Of a stretch of DNA of 64,000 nt, positions 1 to 8,388 are shown piece by piece. Under the pieces are notes generated by a model. It saw nothing but the letters and a program-made list of their open reading frames with translations. It ran no database searches and had not been told where the DNA came from. Position 1 is the first letter of the stretch. The number at the start of each line of letters is the position of its first letter. The translations under genes were made by a program, and so were the position numbers. The stretch is taken from positions 1-64,000 of the forward strand of contig NZ_ONZG01000013.1 in NCBI RefSeq assembly GCF_900302455.1, given 5' to 3'. This DNA is from Falsiruegeria mediterranea M17. GTDB lineage: Bacteria; Pseudomonadota; Alphaproteobacteria; Rhodobacterales; Rhodobacteraceae.

Positions 1-160
1 ATTCCTTGGCTGCGTCCCGCCACCGTAACCCATTGCGGTTTATGAAGATAATCCCGCTCAGGACGCGTCGGTCGTCCACGCGAGGCTTCCCGTGGGACTT
101 GGGGAAGAAGGGCTCCAGACGGGCCATCTGCTCGTTGTTTAGCCAGAAAAGGTCAGACAT
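1..160 (-). CDS. IS5-family transposase, N-terminal fragment running off the window
   Basis: Reading leftward from the ATG at 160 gives about 53 residues that begin MSDLFWLNNEQMARLEPFF and continue through a VDDRRVLSGIIF stretch to GLRWRDA. This is the N-terminal DUF4096-like region of IS5-family transposases of the IS427 type. The reading frame is open to the window edge, so the DDE catalytic residues lie outside and cannot be judged. The gene ends nearest to the ABC ATPase gene at 235, suggesting insertion just downstream of the galactoside locus. Family assignment is from recognition of the motif order; whether the element is intact is unknown. Confidence 0.8.
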   Translation of the reverse strand, partial: MSDLFWLNNEQMARLEPFFPKSHGKPRVDDRRVLSGIIFINRNGLRWRDAAKE

Positions 161-228
161 GTTCACCGCTCGTTTTGGGCGTGGTGAATCACGCAGTACA
201 GTGAAAATCAATGGCTCCTGAGCCTAAG
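1..228 (-). mobile_element. IS5-like insertion sequence, one end only
   Basis: The transposase fragment is followed outward by about 65 noncoding bases ending in a small palindrome, GGCTCCTGAGCC at 213-224, which probably lies in or at the terminal inverted repeat. The exact boundary and any target duplication cannot be set because the other end is outside the window. Confidence 0.5.
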
Positions 229-234
229 GCCTGA

Positions 235-1296
235 CTAACGGCAACGCTTTTCGTTCTGGGCATCGAAGAACATGCAATCGCGATCCTCAAAGCCCACGAT
301 GACAGCGCTTCCCTCCGGCAACGTGTCCTCGTTACGGTTTTCCACGATCAGTTTCTCAGCTGTTCCCGTGACCAGATAGTCGTATGAAACGCCCCCCAAA
401 CGCTCGCGCAAATCCAAAGTGGCCCCGCCCTCACCCGCTTCGACAGTCAGATGCTGTGGGCGGACGCCGACCAGCACCTCTTGGCCTTCGGCAGGCAGCG
501 CAACATCCGCAGAAATCATCCGATTGCCCAGCGCGGGGACACGCACTTGCCCCCCTTGAACCACGCCGTTCAGAAAGTTCATGCTGGGTGAACCGATAAA
601 GCCCGCGACAAATCGATTGTCGGGATCGTTATACAGATCCATCGGACTGCCAACCTGTTCGACCACACCTGCCCGCAAGACCACAATCTTGTCCGCCAGC
701 GTCATCGCCTCGACCTGATCATGGGTCACATAGATCATCGTCGCGCCGATCTCCTTGTGCAGGCGCGCGATTTCGACCCGCATGTCGACGCGCAACTCGG
801 CGTCCAAATTGGAGAGCGGCTCGTCAAACAGGAACACCTCGGGACCGCGCACAATGGCCCGACCGATGGCCACCCTTTGGCGCTGTCCGCCAGACAATGC
901 TTTGGGTTTGCGTTTCAGGTACTGGTCCAATTGCAGGATCCGGCTGGCCTCCGAGACCTTTTCACGAACCTCGGCTTTGGGGTGTCCGTTCATTTTAAGG
1001 CCGAAGCCCATGTTTTCTTCGACGGTCATATGCGGGTAAAGCGCGTAGGTCTGGAACACCATTGCCACCCCACGTTCCGAGGCATCAATCCGCGTCACGT
1101 CCCGATCACCAATACGGATCTCGCCGCTTGAGGTTTCCTCCAATCCGGCAATCATCCGCAACAACGTGGACTTGCCACACCCCGACGGGCCAACAAAGAC
1201 GCAGAATTCGCCATTGTCGATCTGCAGGTCAATGTCGTGGATCACCTGTACGTCACCGTACCTTTTGACCGCATTTCTCAGCGTGACGCCGGACAT
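235..1296 (-). CDS. Sugar ABC transporter ATP-binding protein (UgpC/MalK type)
   Basis: This 353-residue cytoplasmic ATPase powers carbohydrate import. Walker A is GPSGCGKST near residues 37-45, the ABC signature is LSGGQRQR near 134, Walker B is VFLFDEPLSNLD and the switch His is in YVTHDQVEAMTLADK. The C-terminal 110 residues form the OB-like regulatory (TOBE) region typical of MalK/UgpC proteins, which often serve several sugar transporters. A GGGGAGGAA ribosome site precedes the ATG. It follows the IclR gene by about 20 bases on the same strand, whereas its likely partners (binding protein and two permeases) are transcribed divergently from 2255. The sugar specificity comes from those partners, not from this protein. 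Confidence 0.93.
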   Translation of the reverse strand: MSGVTLRNAVKRYGDVQVIHDIDLQIDNGEFCVFVGPSGCGKSTLLRMIAGLEETSSGEIRIGDRDVTRIDASERGVAMVFQTYALYPHMTVEENMGFGLKMNGHPKAEVREKVSEASRILQLDQYLKRKPKALSGGQRQRVAIGRAIVRGPEVFLFDEPLSNLDAELRVDMRVEIARLHKEIGATMIYVTHDQVEAMTLADKIVVLRAGVVEQVGSPMDLYNDPDNRFVAGFIGSPSMNFLNGVVQGGQVRVPALGNRMISADVALPAEGQEVLVGVRPQHLTVEAGEGGATLDLRERLGGVSYDYLVTGTAEKLIVENRNEDTLPEGSAVIVGFEDRDCMFFDAQNEKRCR

Positions 1297-1318
1297 GGGC
1301 GTTCCTCCCCTTTTCGTG

Positions 1319-2110
1319 TCAGCTTGGGAACTGCCAGTTTTCGGCAGCTCCGGCGATGTTGTTGGCGCAGGCCTGCAGCATGGGTTCCAGTTGATCCAGA
1401 TCCCTCAGCGACTTGTGCTGCGTCGAGGTTGTGATCGAGAGGGCGCCGATCATACGCCCCCCTGGCAACAGGATCGGCGCTGCAATGCAAATGATCCCGA
1501 CCTCGTGCTCTTCGCGGTCATAGGCGACACCGCGACTGCGAATATGCGCAAGCTCCGCACGTAAGGCGTCGGGCGAGGTCAGCGTGTGGTCGGTATGACG
1601 GAAATAAGACTGGTGACGTATCGCGTCTTCGCGCGCATCGTCGTTTAGGTAAGCCATCATCGCCTTGCCAACCCCGGTGCAATAGCCCGGCCCCACCTTC
1701 CCCGCCTGCGAAAACATCTCGACAGGTGTGGCTGCGTTTCGCTTGTCAACATAGAGCACCTGTCCACGGTCCAGCTGGGCAAGGTGAATGGTCTCTTGGA
1801 CTTGCGACGACAATTCATCCAAATGCGGACGCGCCAAAGGCGCTAGCGAACTTTGACGCCAAGCCGAATGGGCAAGCCGGACCAATCGGATCCCCGGCGC
1901 ATAGGTTCCACCGTCTGGATCAAAGCTCAGCATGCCCTGATTGGTCAAAGTTTGCAGCAAGCGGTAGAGCGTCGCCTTAGGGTACGGGCTGTCGGTCAGG
2001 ATATCGTTGAACCGCACCGGCCGCATGTGTGCAGCCACCATGTCCAGCACGTGTAACGCCTTGCCAACCGTGCCATCCGCGGTCTGCGGGCTTTTATCCA
2101 TAGCGCCCAT
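1319..2110 (-). CDS. IclR-family transcriptional regulator
   Basis: The 263-residue protein has an N-terminal winged helix-turn-helix (VGKALHVLDMVAAH onward, residues about 12-75) and a C-terminal IclR effector domain. Features of the latter include YVDKRNAATPVEMFS, GVGKAMMAYL and GVAYDREEHEVGIICIAAPI. The start at 2110 is chosen because GGAGGAGGG stands 4-6 bases ahead of it; an upstream in-frame ATG at 2176 has no such site. It is divergent from the galactoside operon and upstream of the ABC ATPase gene, so it most likely senses galactose or a galactonate-pathway intermediate and controls both arms. The ligand and the sign of regulation cannot be read from sequence. Confidence 0.9.
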   Translation of the reverse strand: MGAMDKSPQTADGTVGKALHVLDMVAAHMRPVRFNDILTDSPYPKATLYRLLQTLTNQGMLSFDPDGGTYAPGIRLVRLAHSAWRQSSLAPLARPHLDELSSQVQETIHLAQLDRGQVLYVDKRNAATPVEMFSQAGKVGPGYCTGVGKAMMAYLNDDAREDAIRHQSYFRHTDHTLTSPDALRAELAHIRSRGVAYDREEHEVGIICIAAPILLPGGRMIGALSITTSTQHKSLRDLDQLEPMLQACANNIAGAAENWQFPS

Positions 2111-2175
2111 CTGCCCTCCTCCTACTCCCTCGTGTTCGTGAGGAAACTGTTGACAGCTGTAACCAAAGGCGGACA

Positions 2176-2214
2176 TAGTTTCAATAGTTGATATCTAGTT
2201 TCATTATTTGGAAC
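2176..2214. promoter_or_regulatory. Candidate IclR operator between divergent galactoside genes
   Basis: The 140-base divergent gap holds two direct TAGTTTCA copies at 2176 and 2196, exactly 20 bases apart. The second lies within GTTTCATTATTTGGAAC (2198-2214), an imperfect inverted repeat of the kind IclR proteins bind. The gap is AT-richer than its surroundings. Inference only. Confidence 0.4.
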
Positions 2215-2254
2215 TACTACAAAACGCATATCGGCATCATCTGGGAGGAACCTT

Positions 2255-3508
2255 ATGCTGAACACCTTGAAAGCGACCGTTGGGACGCTCGCCCTGAGCG
2301 CGGGCCTGACAACGATGGCGCTGGCCGACGATCTATCAGGCACCCTGCGCATCATTTCGGATATGTCGAACCCGGCGCCGCGCGCTGTTATGGAAGGACT
2401 TGCCGCCGGTTTCGATGAACAGCATCCCGGCCTGACAGTTGAACTGGAGGTGGTTGACCGTGAAGCCTGGAAAAGCCAGATCCGCAATGCGCTGACGGCC
2501 AACCCACCCGATGTCGTCAACTGGTATGCCGCCAACCGCATGGGACCCTATGTGCGCGCGGGCCTGTTCGAAGATATCTCGGACATGTACGCCAGCGGCG
2601 ACCTGCCAGGTCTGGACAGCGTCAAGGGCGCGATGACCATGGACGGCAAGCAATGGGGCGTGCCCTATACCTATTACCAGTGGGGCATCTACTACCGCGA
2701 GGATATCTTCAAAGAACTGGGGCTGAGCGAACCGACCACCTTTGAAGAAGAAATGGCCAACTGCCAGAAAATCATCGATTCAGGCCGCAAATGCTACACC
2801 ATTGGGTCCAAGTTCCTGTGGACCGCTGGTGGCTGGTTCGACTATCTCAACATGCGCACCAACGGCTTTGACTTCCACATGCAGCTGGCCCGCGGCGAAG
2901 TGGAATGGACCGACGATCGTGTGCGCGAGACCTTCGCCAACTGGCGCAAGCTGATCGACATGGGCGCGTTCATCGACGACCACCAGACCTACAGCTGGCA
3001 AGAAGCTCTGCCCTTCATGCTCAAAGGCGAAGCAGCGGCTTACCTGATGGGCAATTTTGTGGTGCCGCATCTGCGCGAAGCGGGCTTGGGCGATGACCAG
3101 ATCGATTTCTACCAGTTCCCCAAGATCGCTGATGTCGCTATGGGCGAAGATGCCCCAACCGACACCTTCCACATCGCAGCCAATGCGCAGAACAAAGCGG
3201 CGGCGCGCGCCTTCCTGCAATACGTCACGTCGCCGGACGTGCAATCCAAGATCAACGCGGCGGACGCCTTGGGTCAGTTGCCCGTCAATGCCAACGCATC
3301 GGTCGGCGATGACGAGTTCCTGCAGCAAGGGTTCGAAATGCTGTCAAACAATGCCACCGGCGGTATTGCACAATTCTTTGACCGCGACTTCCCGGCAGAA
3401 ATGGCCGCTCTGGCAATGGAAGGCCTGCAAGAGTTCATGGTGTTCCCGGACAACCTGGATGACATCCTGAACCGTCTCGAGAGCGCACGCGGGCGCATCT
3501 ACAAATAA
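2255..3508 (+). CDS. Sugar ABC transporter substrate-binding protein (family 1)
   Basis: This 417-residue periplasmic protein has a cleavable signal peptide (hydrophobic residues 4-22, cleavage likely after ALA before DDLSG). The mature part is a family 1 extracellular solute-binding fold, with the early GTLRIISDMSNP strand, a WKSQIRNALTANPPDVV segment and late aromatic positions. A GGGAGGAACC site precedes the ATG. It opens the galactoside operon and is followed by an intercistronic hairpin that may keep its transcript more abundant than the permeases. Because a GH4 alpha-galactosidase and a GH42 beta-galactosidase lie in the same operon, the ligand is probably a galactose-containing glycoside or oligosaccharide; the exact ligand is unknown. 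Confidence 0.92.
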   Translation: MLNTLKATVGTLALSAGLTTMALADDLSGTLRIISDMSNPAPRAVMEGLAAGFDEQHPGLTVELEVVDREAWKSQIRNALTANPPDVVNWYAANRMGPYVRAGLFEDISDMYASGDLPGLDSVKGAMTMDGKQWGVPYTYYQWGIYYREDIFKELGLSEPTTFEEEMANCQKIIDSGRKCYTIGSKFLWTAGGWFDYLNMRTNGFDFHMQLARGEVEWTDDRVRETFANWRKLIDMGAFIDDHQTYSWQEALPFMLKGEAAAYLMGNFVVPHLREAGLGDDQIDFYQFPKIADVAMGEDAPTDTFHIAANAQNKAAARAFLQYVTSPDVQSKINAADALGQLPVNANASVGDDEFLQQGFEMLSNNATGGIAQFFDRDFPAEMAALAMEGLQEFMVFPDNLDDILNRLESARGRIYK

Positions 3509-3517
3509 CCACGACAC

Positions 3518-3547
3518 AGCCCCCGGCGCCACACTGCGCCGGGGGCT
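3518..3547 (+). terminator. Intercistronic hairpin after the binding-protein gene
   Basis: Perfect 12-bp arms (AGCCCCCGGCGC and its complement) enclose a 6-base loop, 10 bases after the stop codon. No U-run follows, so it is more likely a transcript-stabilising or attenuating hairpin than a full terminator. Confidence 0.6.
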
Positions 3548-3562
3548 ATCGGGAGGAAACTT

Positions 3563-4474
3563 ATGGCTACCGCACATGACGACATGAGCTGGGTCCGGCG
3601 CAACCGGATGACGCTGACGCCGCTACTGTTTCTGGCGCCCGGCGTTCTGTTCTTTCTGGCCTATGTGATCATCCCGATCCTCCAGAGCTTTAACATCTCG
3701 CTTTATGACTGGGACGGACTGGGACAGGCCACCTATGTCGGGCTGGACAATTATCGCGAACTGGCGACGGATCGCGCGTTCGAAATCTCGCTCTGGAACA
3801 ACGTCAAATGGCTGGTGCTTTATCTGTTGGCGATCCCTGCCGGACTGCTTATCGCGCTGTTCCTGAACCAGACTATCGTTGGCATTCGTCTGTACAAGTC
3901 TTTGTTTTTCTTTCCTTTCGTCATTAGTCAGGTTGTCGTCGGCCTTGTCTTCAGCTGGTTCTACCTGCCACGCGAGGGACTGTTGAATGCCGTTCTGGGC
4001 GTCGTCGGGATGGACCCGATCAACGTTCTGGGCGATCCAACGCTGGCCACCTATGGCATCATCGCGGCGGGCCTCTGGCCGCAGACCGCATACTGCATGA
4101 TCCTGTACCTGACCGGCCTGAACGCCGTCGATCCAGAACAGATCGAGGCCGGGCGCCTGGACGGGGCCAAAGGTTGGCGGATGCTCTGGCACGTGATCTT
4201 GCCACAGCTGAAACCGGCCACCTTCATCGCCTTTGTGGTCACCATCATCGGTGCCTTGCGGTCGTTTGACCTGATCTCGATCATGACCAACGGCGGCCCC
4301 TTTGGCTCGACCCGGGTGTTGAGCTTCTACATGTTCGAAAAGGCACTATCCGAATACGGCTTTCGAATGGGCTATGGCTCGGCGATCGCGGTGGTTCTGT
4401 TCCTGATCATGCTCGTCTTTATCGGCTACTTCCTGTGGTCGATGTACCAAGACGAAAAAGCCGCGCGGCATTGA
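3563..4474 (+). CDS. Sugar ABC transporter permease (UgpA/MalF type)
   Basis: This 303-residue inner-membrane protein has about six hydrophobic segments, starting with LLFLAPGVLFFLAYVIIPI near residue 20. The EAA loop that contacts the ATPase is EAGRLDGAKGWRMLWHVILPQLKP near residues 195-218. A GGGAGGAAAC site precedes the ATG. It pairs with the next permease and the binding protein to form the import channel. The 54-base gap upstream is taken up by the hairpin at 3518. The permease family is clear; specificity is taken from context. Confidence 0.93.
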   Translation: MATAHDDMSWVRRNRMTLTPLLFLAPGVLFFLAYVIIPILQSFNISLYDWDGLGQATYVGLDNYRELATDRAFEISLWNNVKWLVLYLLAIPAGLLIALFLNQTIVGIRLYKSLFFFPFVISQVVVGLVFSWFYLPREGLLNAVLGVVGMDPINVLGDPTLATYGIIAAGLWPQTAYCMILYLTGLNAVDPEQIEAGRLDGAKGWRMLWHVILPQLKPATFIAFVVTIIGALRSFDLISIMTNGGPFGSTRVLSFYMFEKALSEYGFRMGYGSAIAVVLFLIMLVFIGYFLWSMYQDEKAARH

Positions 4475-4487
4475 GGAGGACCCAGAC

Positions 4488-5336
4488 ATGTTCCCCACCC
4501 CCATAGAAAAACGCAGCCGCGGCGCTCAGATCACCTATCAGGCGCTGGTGCCGCTTGCCTTGATCATGTGGCTCTTGCCCTTGATTGCGGTGGCGATGTT
4601 TTCCATTCGTCCCTTGGCGGATTTCACCAACGGCAACTATTGGGGCCTGCCCTCATCGTTCGAGTTCTTCACCAATTACGGCAAGGTGTTTCTAGAATCG
4701 GATATGCCGCGCTACATGCTGAACTCGGTTCTGATCACGGTACCCACAGTGATCGGTGCCGTGGCGCTGTCGTGCATGACGGGCTTTGCCCTGGGTATCT
4801 ATCGCTTTCGGGGTAACCTGCTGATTTTCTTCATGTTCATCGCCGGAAATTTCGTACCCTTTCAGATCCTGATGGTGCCGGTGCGCGACCTGACTGTTTC
4901 AGCCGGTCTGTATGATACCAAACTTGGGTTGGTGCTGTTTCACATCGCTTTCCAGACAGGGTTCTGCACACTCTTCATGCGCAACTTCATCCGTGCGCTT
5001 CCCTTTGAGCTGATCGAGGCCGCCCGGGTCGAAGGCATCGCAGAATGGCGTATCTTCTGGTACATCGTGCTGCCCCTGATGAAACCCGCGATTGCGGCCC
5101 TGTCGGTCCTGATCTTCACCTTCATCTGGAACGACTATTTTTGGGCCATCGTTCTGACACAAGGCCCGGATGCACAACCTGTCACCGCCGGCATCACCTC
5201 GTTCAACTCACAATTCGTGGCGCAGTATCATCTTATGAGCGCGGGCAGCATCGTTGCCGCCCTGCCCCCGGTTGCCATGTTTTTCATGATGCAACGCCAT
5301 TTCATCGCTGGTCTCACGCTTGGAGCTGTCAAATGA
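4488..5336 (+). CDS. Sugar ABC transporter permease (UgpE/MalG type)
   Basis: This second channel subunit has 282 residues, about six membrane segments and an EAA loop, EAARVEGIAEWRIFWYIVLP, near residues 178-197. A GAGGAGGACC site precedes the start, 13 bases after the first permease stop. Its TGA overlaps the ATG of the GH4 gene (ATGA at 5333-5336), so uptake and hydrolysis are translationally coupled. The protein ends AGLTLGAVK, the usual MalG-type C-terminus that contacts the ATPase. Confidence 0.93.
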   Translation: MFPTPIEKRSRGAQITYQALVPLALIMWLLPLIAVAMFSIRPLADFTNGNYWGLPSSFEFFTNYGKVFLESDMPRYMLNSVLITVPTVIGAVALSCMTGFALGIYRFRGNLLIFFMFIAGNFVPFQILMVPVRDLTVSAGLYDTKLGLVLFHIAFQTGFCTLFMRNFIRALPFELIEAARVEGIAEWRIFWYIVLPLMKPAIAALSVLIFTFIWNDYFWAIVLTQGPDAQPVTAGITSFNSQFVAQYHLMSAGSIVAALPPVAMFFMMQRHFIAGLTLGAVK

Positions 5337-6676
5337 CCAAACTCACCTTCATCGGGGCTGGGTCCACAATTTTCATGCGCAACATCGTGGGCGACATGCT
5401 GCATTTCGAGGCGCTGCGCGATGCCACGATCGCCTTGATGGACATCGACGCCGATCGTCTGGTGGAAAGCGCCGCAGTGGCGCGCAAGATGATCGCAACC
5501 ATGGGCACAGGCGCCCGGGTTGAGACCCACACCGACCAACGCCGCGCGCTGGAGGGGGCGGATTTCGTCGTCACTGCCTTTCAGATCGGCGGCTATGATC
5601 CTTGCACCGTAACAGACTTTGAGCTGCCAAAGCGCTACGGCCTGCGCCAGACCATCGCCGACACCCTTGGCGTCGGCGGCATCATGCGGGGCCTGCGCAC
5701 CGTGCCGCATCTTTGGTCGGTCGCGCAGGATATGGAGGCCGTCTGCCCCGACGCCCTGATGATGCAATACGTCAACCCTATGGCCATCAACACCTGGGCC
5801 ATGTCCGAGCGGTTCCCCCTTATCAAACAGGTGGGCCTGTGCCATTCGGTACAAAACACCGTGCAGGAGATGGCCCATGATCTGGGCATGCCCCAAGGTG
5901 ACATCCGCTATAAGGTGGCGGGCGTAAACCACGTCGCTTTCTTCCTTCGGCTAGAGGATGCATCGGGCAAGGACCTCTACCCGGCTCTGCGGCAGGGGTA
6001 TCAATCAGGCGCGCTGCCAAAGCCACCGCTCCTGATGCCGCGGTGTGGCAACAAGGTGCGGTATGAAGTGATGGAGCACCTGGGATACTTCTGTACCGAA
6101 AGCTCTGAACACCTGGCCGAATACGTTCCATGGTTTATCAAAGACGGGCGCGATGACCTGATTGAAGCCTTTGGTATCCCGCTGGACGAATACCCCAAGC
6201 GTTGCATTGAACAGCGCGCGGAATGGGCTGATCAGGCCAAGGCCCTGAATACCGCTGCAAGCATCGACGTGCCCAAAAGCCACGAGTTCGCCGCCGAGAT
6301 GATGAACGCCATCGTCACAGGCCTGCCCTATGCCGCCTATGGCAATCTGCCCAACACCGGGCAAATCCCCCAGCTTCCTTTGGGCGCTGCCGTGGAAACT
6401 CCTTGTCTGGTGGACATGAACGGCGTGCAACCCACCATCGTCACCAACATCCCGCCACAGCTGATCGCGCTGATGCGCAGCCAGATCAACGTGCAAGAGT
6501 TGACTGTGCGTGCGCTTCTGGATGAAGAGCCTGAACACCTTTACCACGCCGCAATGATGGACCCACACACCGCCGCCGAACTGGACTTGCGCCAGATCCG
6601 CTCGCTGATCACAGACATGCTTGCCGCGCATGGCAATTGGATCCCTGAATGGGCCCGCAAAAGGAAAGCCGCATGA
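5333..6676 (+). CDS. melA: Family GH4 alpha-galactosidase (MelA-like)
   Basis: This 447-residue cytoplasmic enzyme hydrolyses alpha-galactosides by the NAD- and Mn-dependent GH4 redox mechanism. The N-terminal Rossmann motif is IGAGSTIF. The metal and substrate motif is C170-H-S-V, which within GH4 is the signature reported for alpha-galactosidases (CHEV marks alpha-glucosidases and CN-x-P marks phospho-beta-glucosidases). YVNPMAINTWAM and GVNHVAFFL supply further active-site residues. The ATG at 5333 overlaps the permease stop; a longer in-frame reading starting at 5045 lies inside the permease gene and is not credible. The product is free intracellular D-galactose, which feeds the enzymes encoded next. 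Confidence 0.85.
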   Translation: MTKLTFIGAGSTIFMRNIVGDMLHFEALRDATIALMDIDADRLVESAAVARKMIATMGTGARVETHTDQRRALEGADFVVTAFQIGGYDPCTVTDFELPKRYGLRQTIADTLGVGGIMRGLRTVPHLWSVAQDMEAVCPDALMMQYVNPMAINTWAMSERFPLIKQVGLCHSVQNTVQEMAHDLGMPQGDIRYKVAGVNHVAFFLRLEDASGKDLYPALRQGYQSGALPKPPLLMPRCGNKVRYEVMEHLGYFCTESSEHLAEYVPWFIKDGRDDLIEAFGIPLDEYPKRCIEQRAEWADQAKALNTAASIDVPKSHEFAAEMMNAIVTGLPYAAYGNLPNTGQIPQLPLGAAVETPCLVDMNGVQPTIVTNIPPQLIALMRSQINVQELTVRALLDEEPEHLYHAAMMDPHTAAELDLRQIRSLITDMLAAHGNWIPEWARKRKAA

Positions 6677-8388
6677 CCAAGAAACGCCGCAGCGCCGACT
6701 GGTACGGCAAGCTGGACAAGGACGGGTTCATCCACCGCTCGTGGATGAAAAATCAGGGCTACCCGGATCATGCCTTTGACGGGCGGCCGGTGATTGGCAT
6801 CTGCAACACCTGGTCGGAACTCACCCCCTGCAACTCGGGCCTGCGCGACCTGGCCGAAGGCGTGAAACGCGGCGTGTGGGAGGCCGGAGGTTTCCCGGTC
6901 GAATTCCCAGTGATGTCGCTGGGCGAGACCCAGATGAAACCCACCGCCATGCTGTTTCGCAACCTTCTGTCGATGGACGTGGAAGAGAGCATTCGCGCCT
7001 ATGGCATCGACGGCGTTGTCCTGCTGGGGGGCTGTGACAAGACCACACCGGGGCAGCTGATGGGGGCGGCTTCGGTCGACCTGCCTGCCATCGTGGTCAG
7101 CTCTGGCCCGATGCTGAACGGCAAATGGCAGGGCAAGGACATAGGCTCGGGCACGGATGTGTGGAAATTCTCCGAAGCGGTGCGCGCGGGGGACATGACA
7201 CTGAGCGATTTCATGGCCGCTGAATCCGGCATGAGCCGGTCCAAGGGCGTGTGTATGACCATGGGCACGGCCTCGACCATGGCGTCTTTGGTCGAGGCGA
7301 TGGGGATGAGCCTGCCGACAAATGCGGCCCTTCCAGCGGTCGACGCCCGTCGCATGGCGTTGGCCCATCTAACCGGCAAACGGATTGTCGAGATGGTAGA
7401 CGAAGACCTGAAACCATCTGACATCCTGACGCGCGAAGCCTTTGAGAATGCAATCCTGGCCAATGCTGCTGTTGGCGGGTCAACCAATGCCGTGGTGCAT
7501 TTGCTGGCTTTGGCCGGACGTGTGGGTGTTGACCTGAAACTCGCGGATTTCGAGCTGGGCAGCGAGATCCCTCTGCTGGTCAATTGCATGCCCTCGGGCA
7601 AGTACTTGATGGAAGACTTCTGCTATGCCGGCGGCATGCCCGTCGTGTTGCAAGAGCTTCTGGGCAAAGGGCATCTACGGTCAGCGACGACGGTTCTGAA
7701 TGGCGACATCACCGCCTACGCGGATGGGGCTGAATGTTTCAACACGGATGTCATCCGCCCCTTTGATGATCCGGTGAAACCTGCCGCCGGGCTGCGTGTT
7801 CTTCGCGGCAACCTTGCCCCGGACGGAGCCATCGTAAAGCCCTCGGCCGCCTCGAATCATCTGCTGGAGCATGAAGGCACGGCTTTTGTCTTTGACACCA
7901 TCGAAGAGCTGAAAGAACAGATCGACCGCGACGACCTGCCAGTGACGCCTGACACGATCCTTGTGCTCAAAGGTGCTGGTCCCATGGGCTATCCCGGCAT
8001 GCCCGAGGTCGGCAACATGCCAATCCCTGCCAAGTTGGTCCGCGAAGGCGTACGCGATATGATCCGCGTCTCGGACGGGCGCATGTCGGGCACGGCCTTT
8101 GGCACCGTAATCCTGCATGTCTCGCCCGAGGCACAGGCCGGTGGCCCGCTTGCCCTGGTCAAAACCGGCGACCGCATCAAGGTCAGCGCATCCCAGGGCA
8201 TGCTAGAGCTGCTGGTGGATGACGCTGAACTGTCGAAACGCCGCGCCGACTGGACACCCGAGCCCGCGCATTACTCTCGCGGGTACGCCAAGCTGTATGT
8301 CGATACCGTTCTACAAGCTGATCAGGGCGCCGATCTGGATTTTCTGGTGGGCAAAGACACCCGCCCCGTCACACGGGAGAGCCACTGA
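6673..8388 (+). CDS. IlvD/Edd-family sugar acid dehydratase, probable galactonate dehydratase
   Basis: The 571-residue Fe-S enzyme family removes water from sugar acids. Its cysteine motifs are visible: WSELTPCNSGLRDLAEG near residue 50 and GGCDKTTPGQLMGAAS near 120. The late segment DGRMSGTAFGTVILHVSPEA is the conserved family C-terminal motif. It resembles the arabinonate/galactonate subgroup rather than valine-pathway IlvD. In this operon it should convert D-galactonate to 2-keto-3-deoxygalactonate, a step many bacteria give instead to the enolase-superfamily DgoD. The ATG overlaps the GH4 stop (ATGA). Substrate assignment comes from the neighbours; arabinonate or fuconate activity is possible. 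Confidence 0.85.
   Translation: MTKKRRSADWYGKLDKDGFIHRSWMKNQGYPDHAFDGRPVIGICNTWSELTPCNSGLRDLAEGVKRGVWEAGGFPVEFPVMSLGETQMKPTAMLFRNLLSMDVEESIRAYGIDGVVLLGGCDKTTPGQLMGAASVDLPAIVVSSGPMLNGKWQGKDIGSGTDVWKFSEAVRAGDMTLSDFMAAESGMSRSKGVCMTMGTASTMASLVEAMGMSLPTNAALPAVDARRMALAHLTGKRIVEMVDEDLKPSDILTREAFENAILANAAVGGSTNAVVHLLALAGRVGVDLKLADFELGSEIPLLVNCMPSGKYLMEDFCYAGGMPVVLQELLGKGHLRSATTVLNGDITAYADGAECFNTDVIRPFDDPVKPAAGLRVLRGNLAPDGAIVKPSAASNHLLEHEGTAFVFDTIEELKEQIDRDDLPVTPDTILVLKGAGPMGYPGMPEVGNMPIPAKLVREGVRDMIRVSDGRMSGTAFGTVILHVSPEAQAGGPLALVKTGDRIKVSASQGMLELLVDDAELSKRRADWTPEPAHYSRGYAKLYVDTVLQADQGADLDFLVGKDTRPVTRESH

Noticed and set aside
5045-5332. Upstream in-frame extension of the GH4 gene
   Set aside because: It lies inside the permease gene in another frame and has no family similarity; the ATG at 5333 overlaps the permease stop in the usual ATGA manner.
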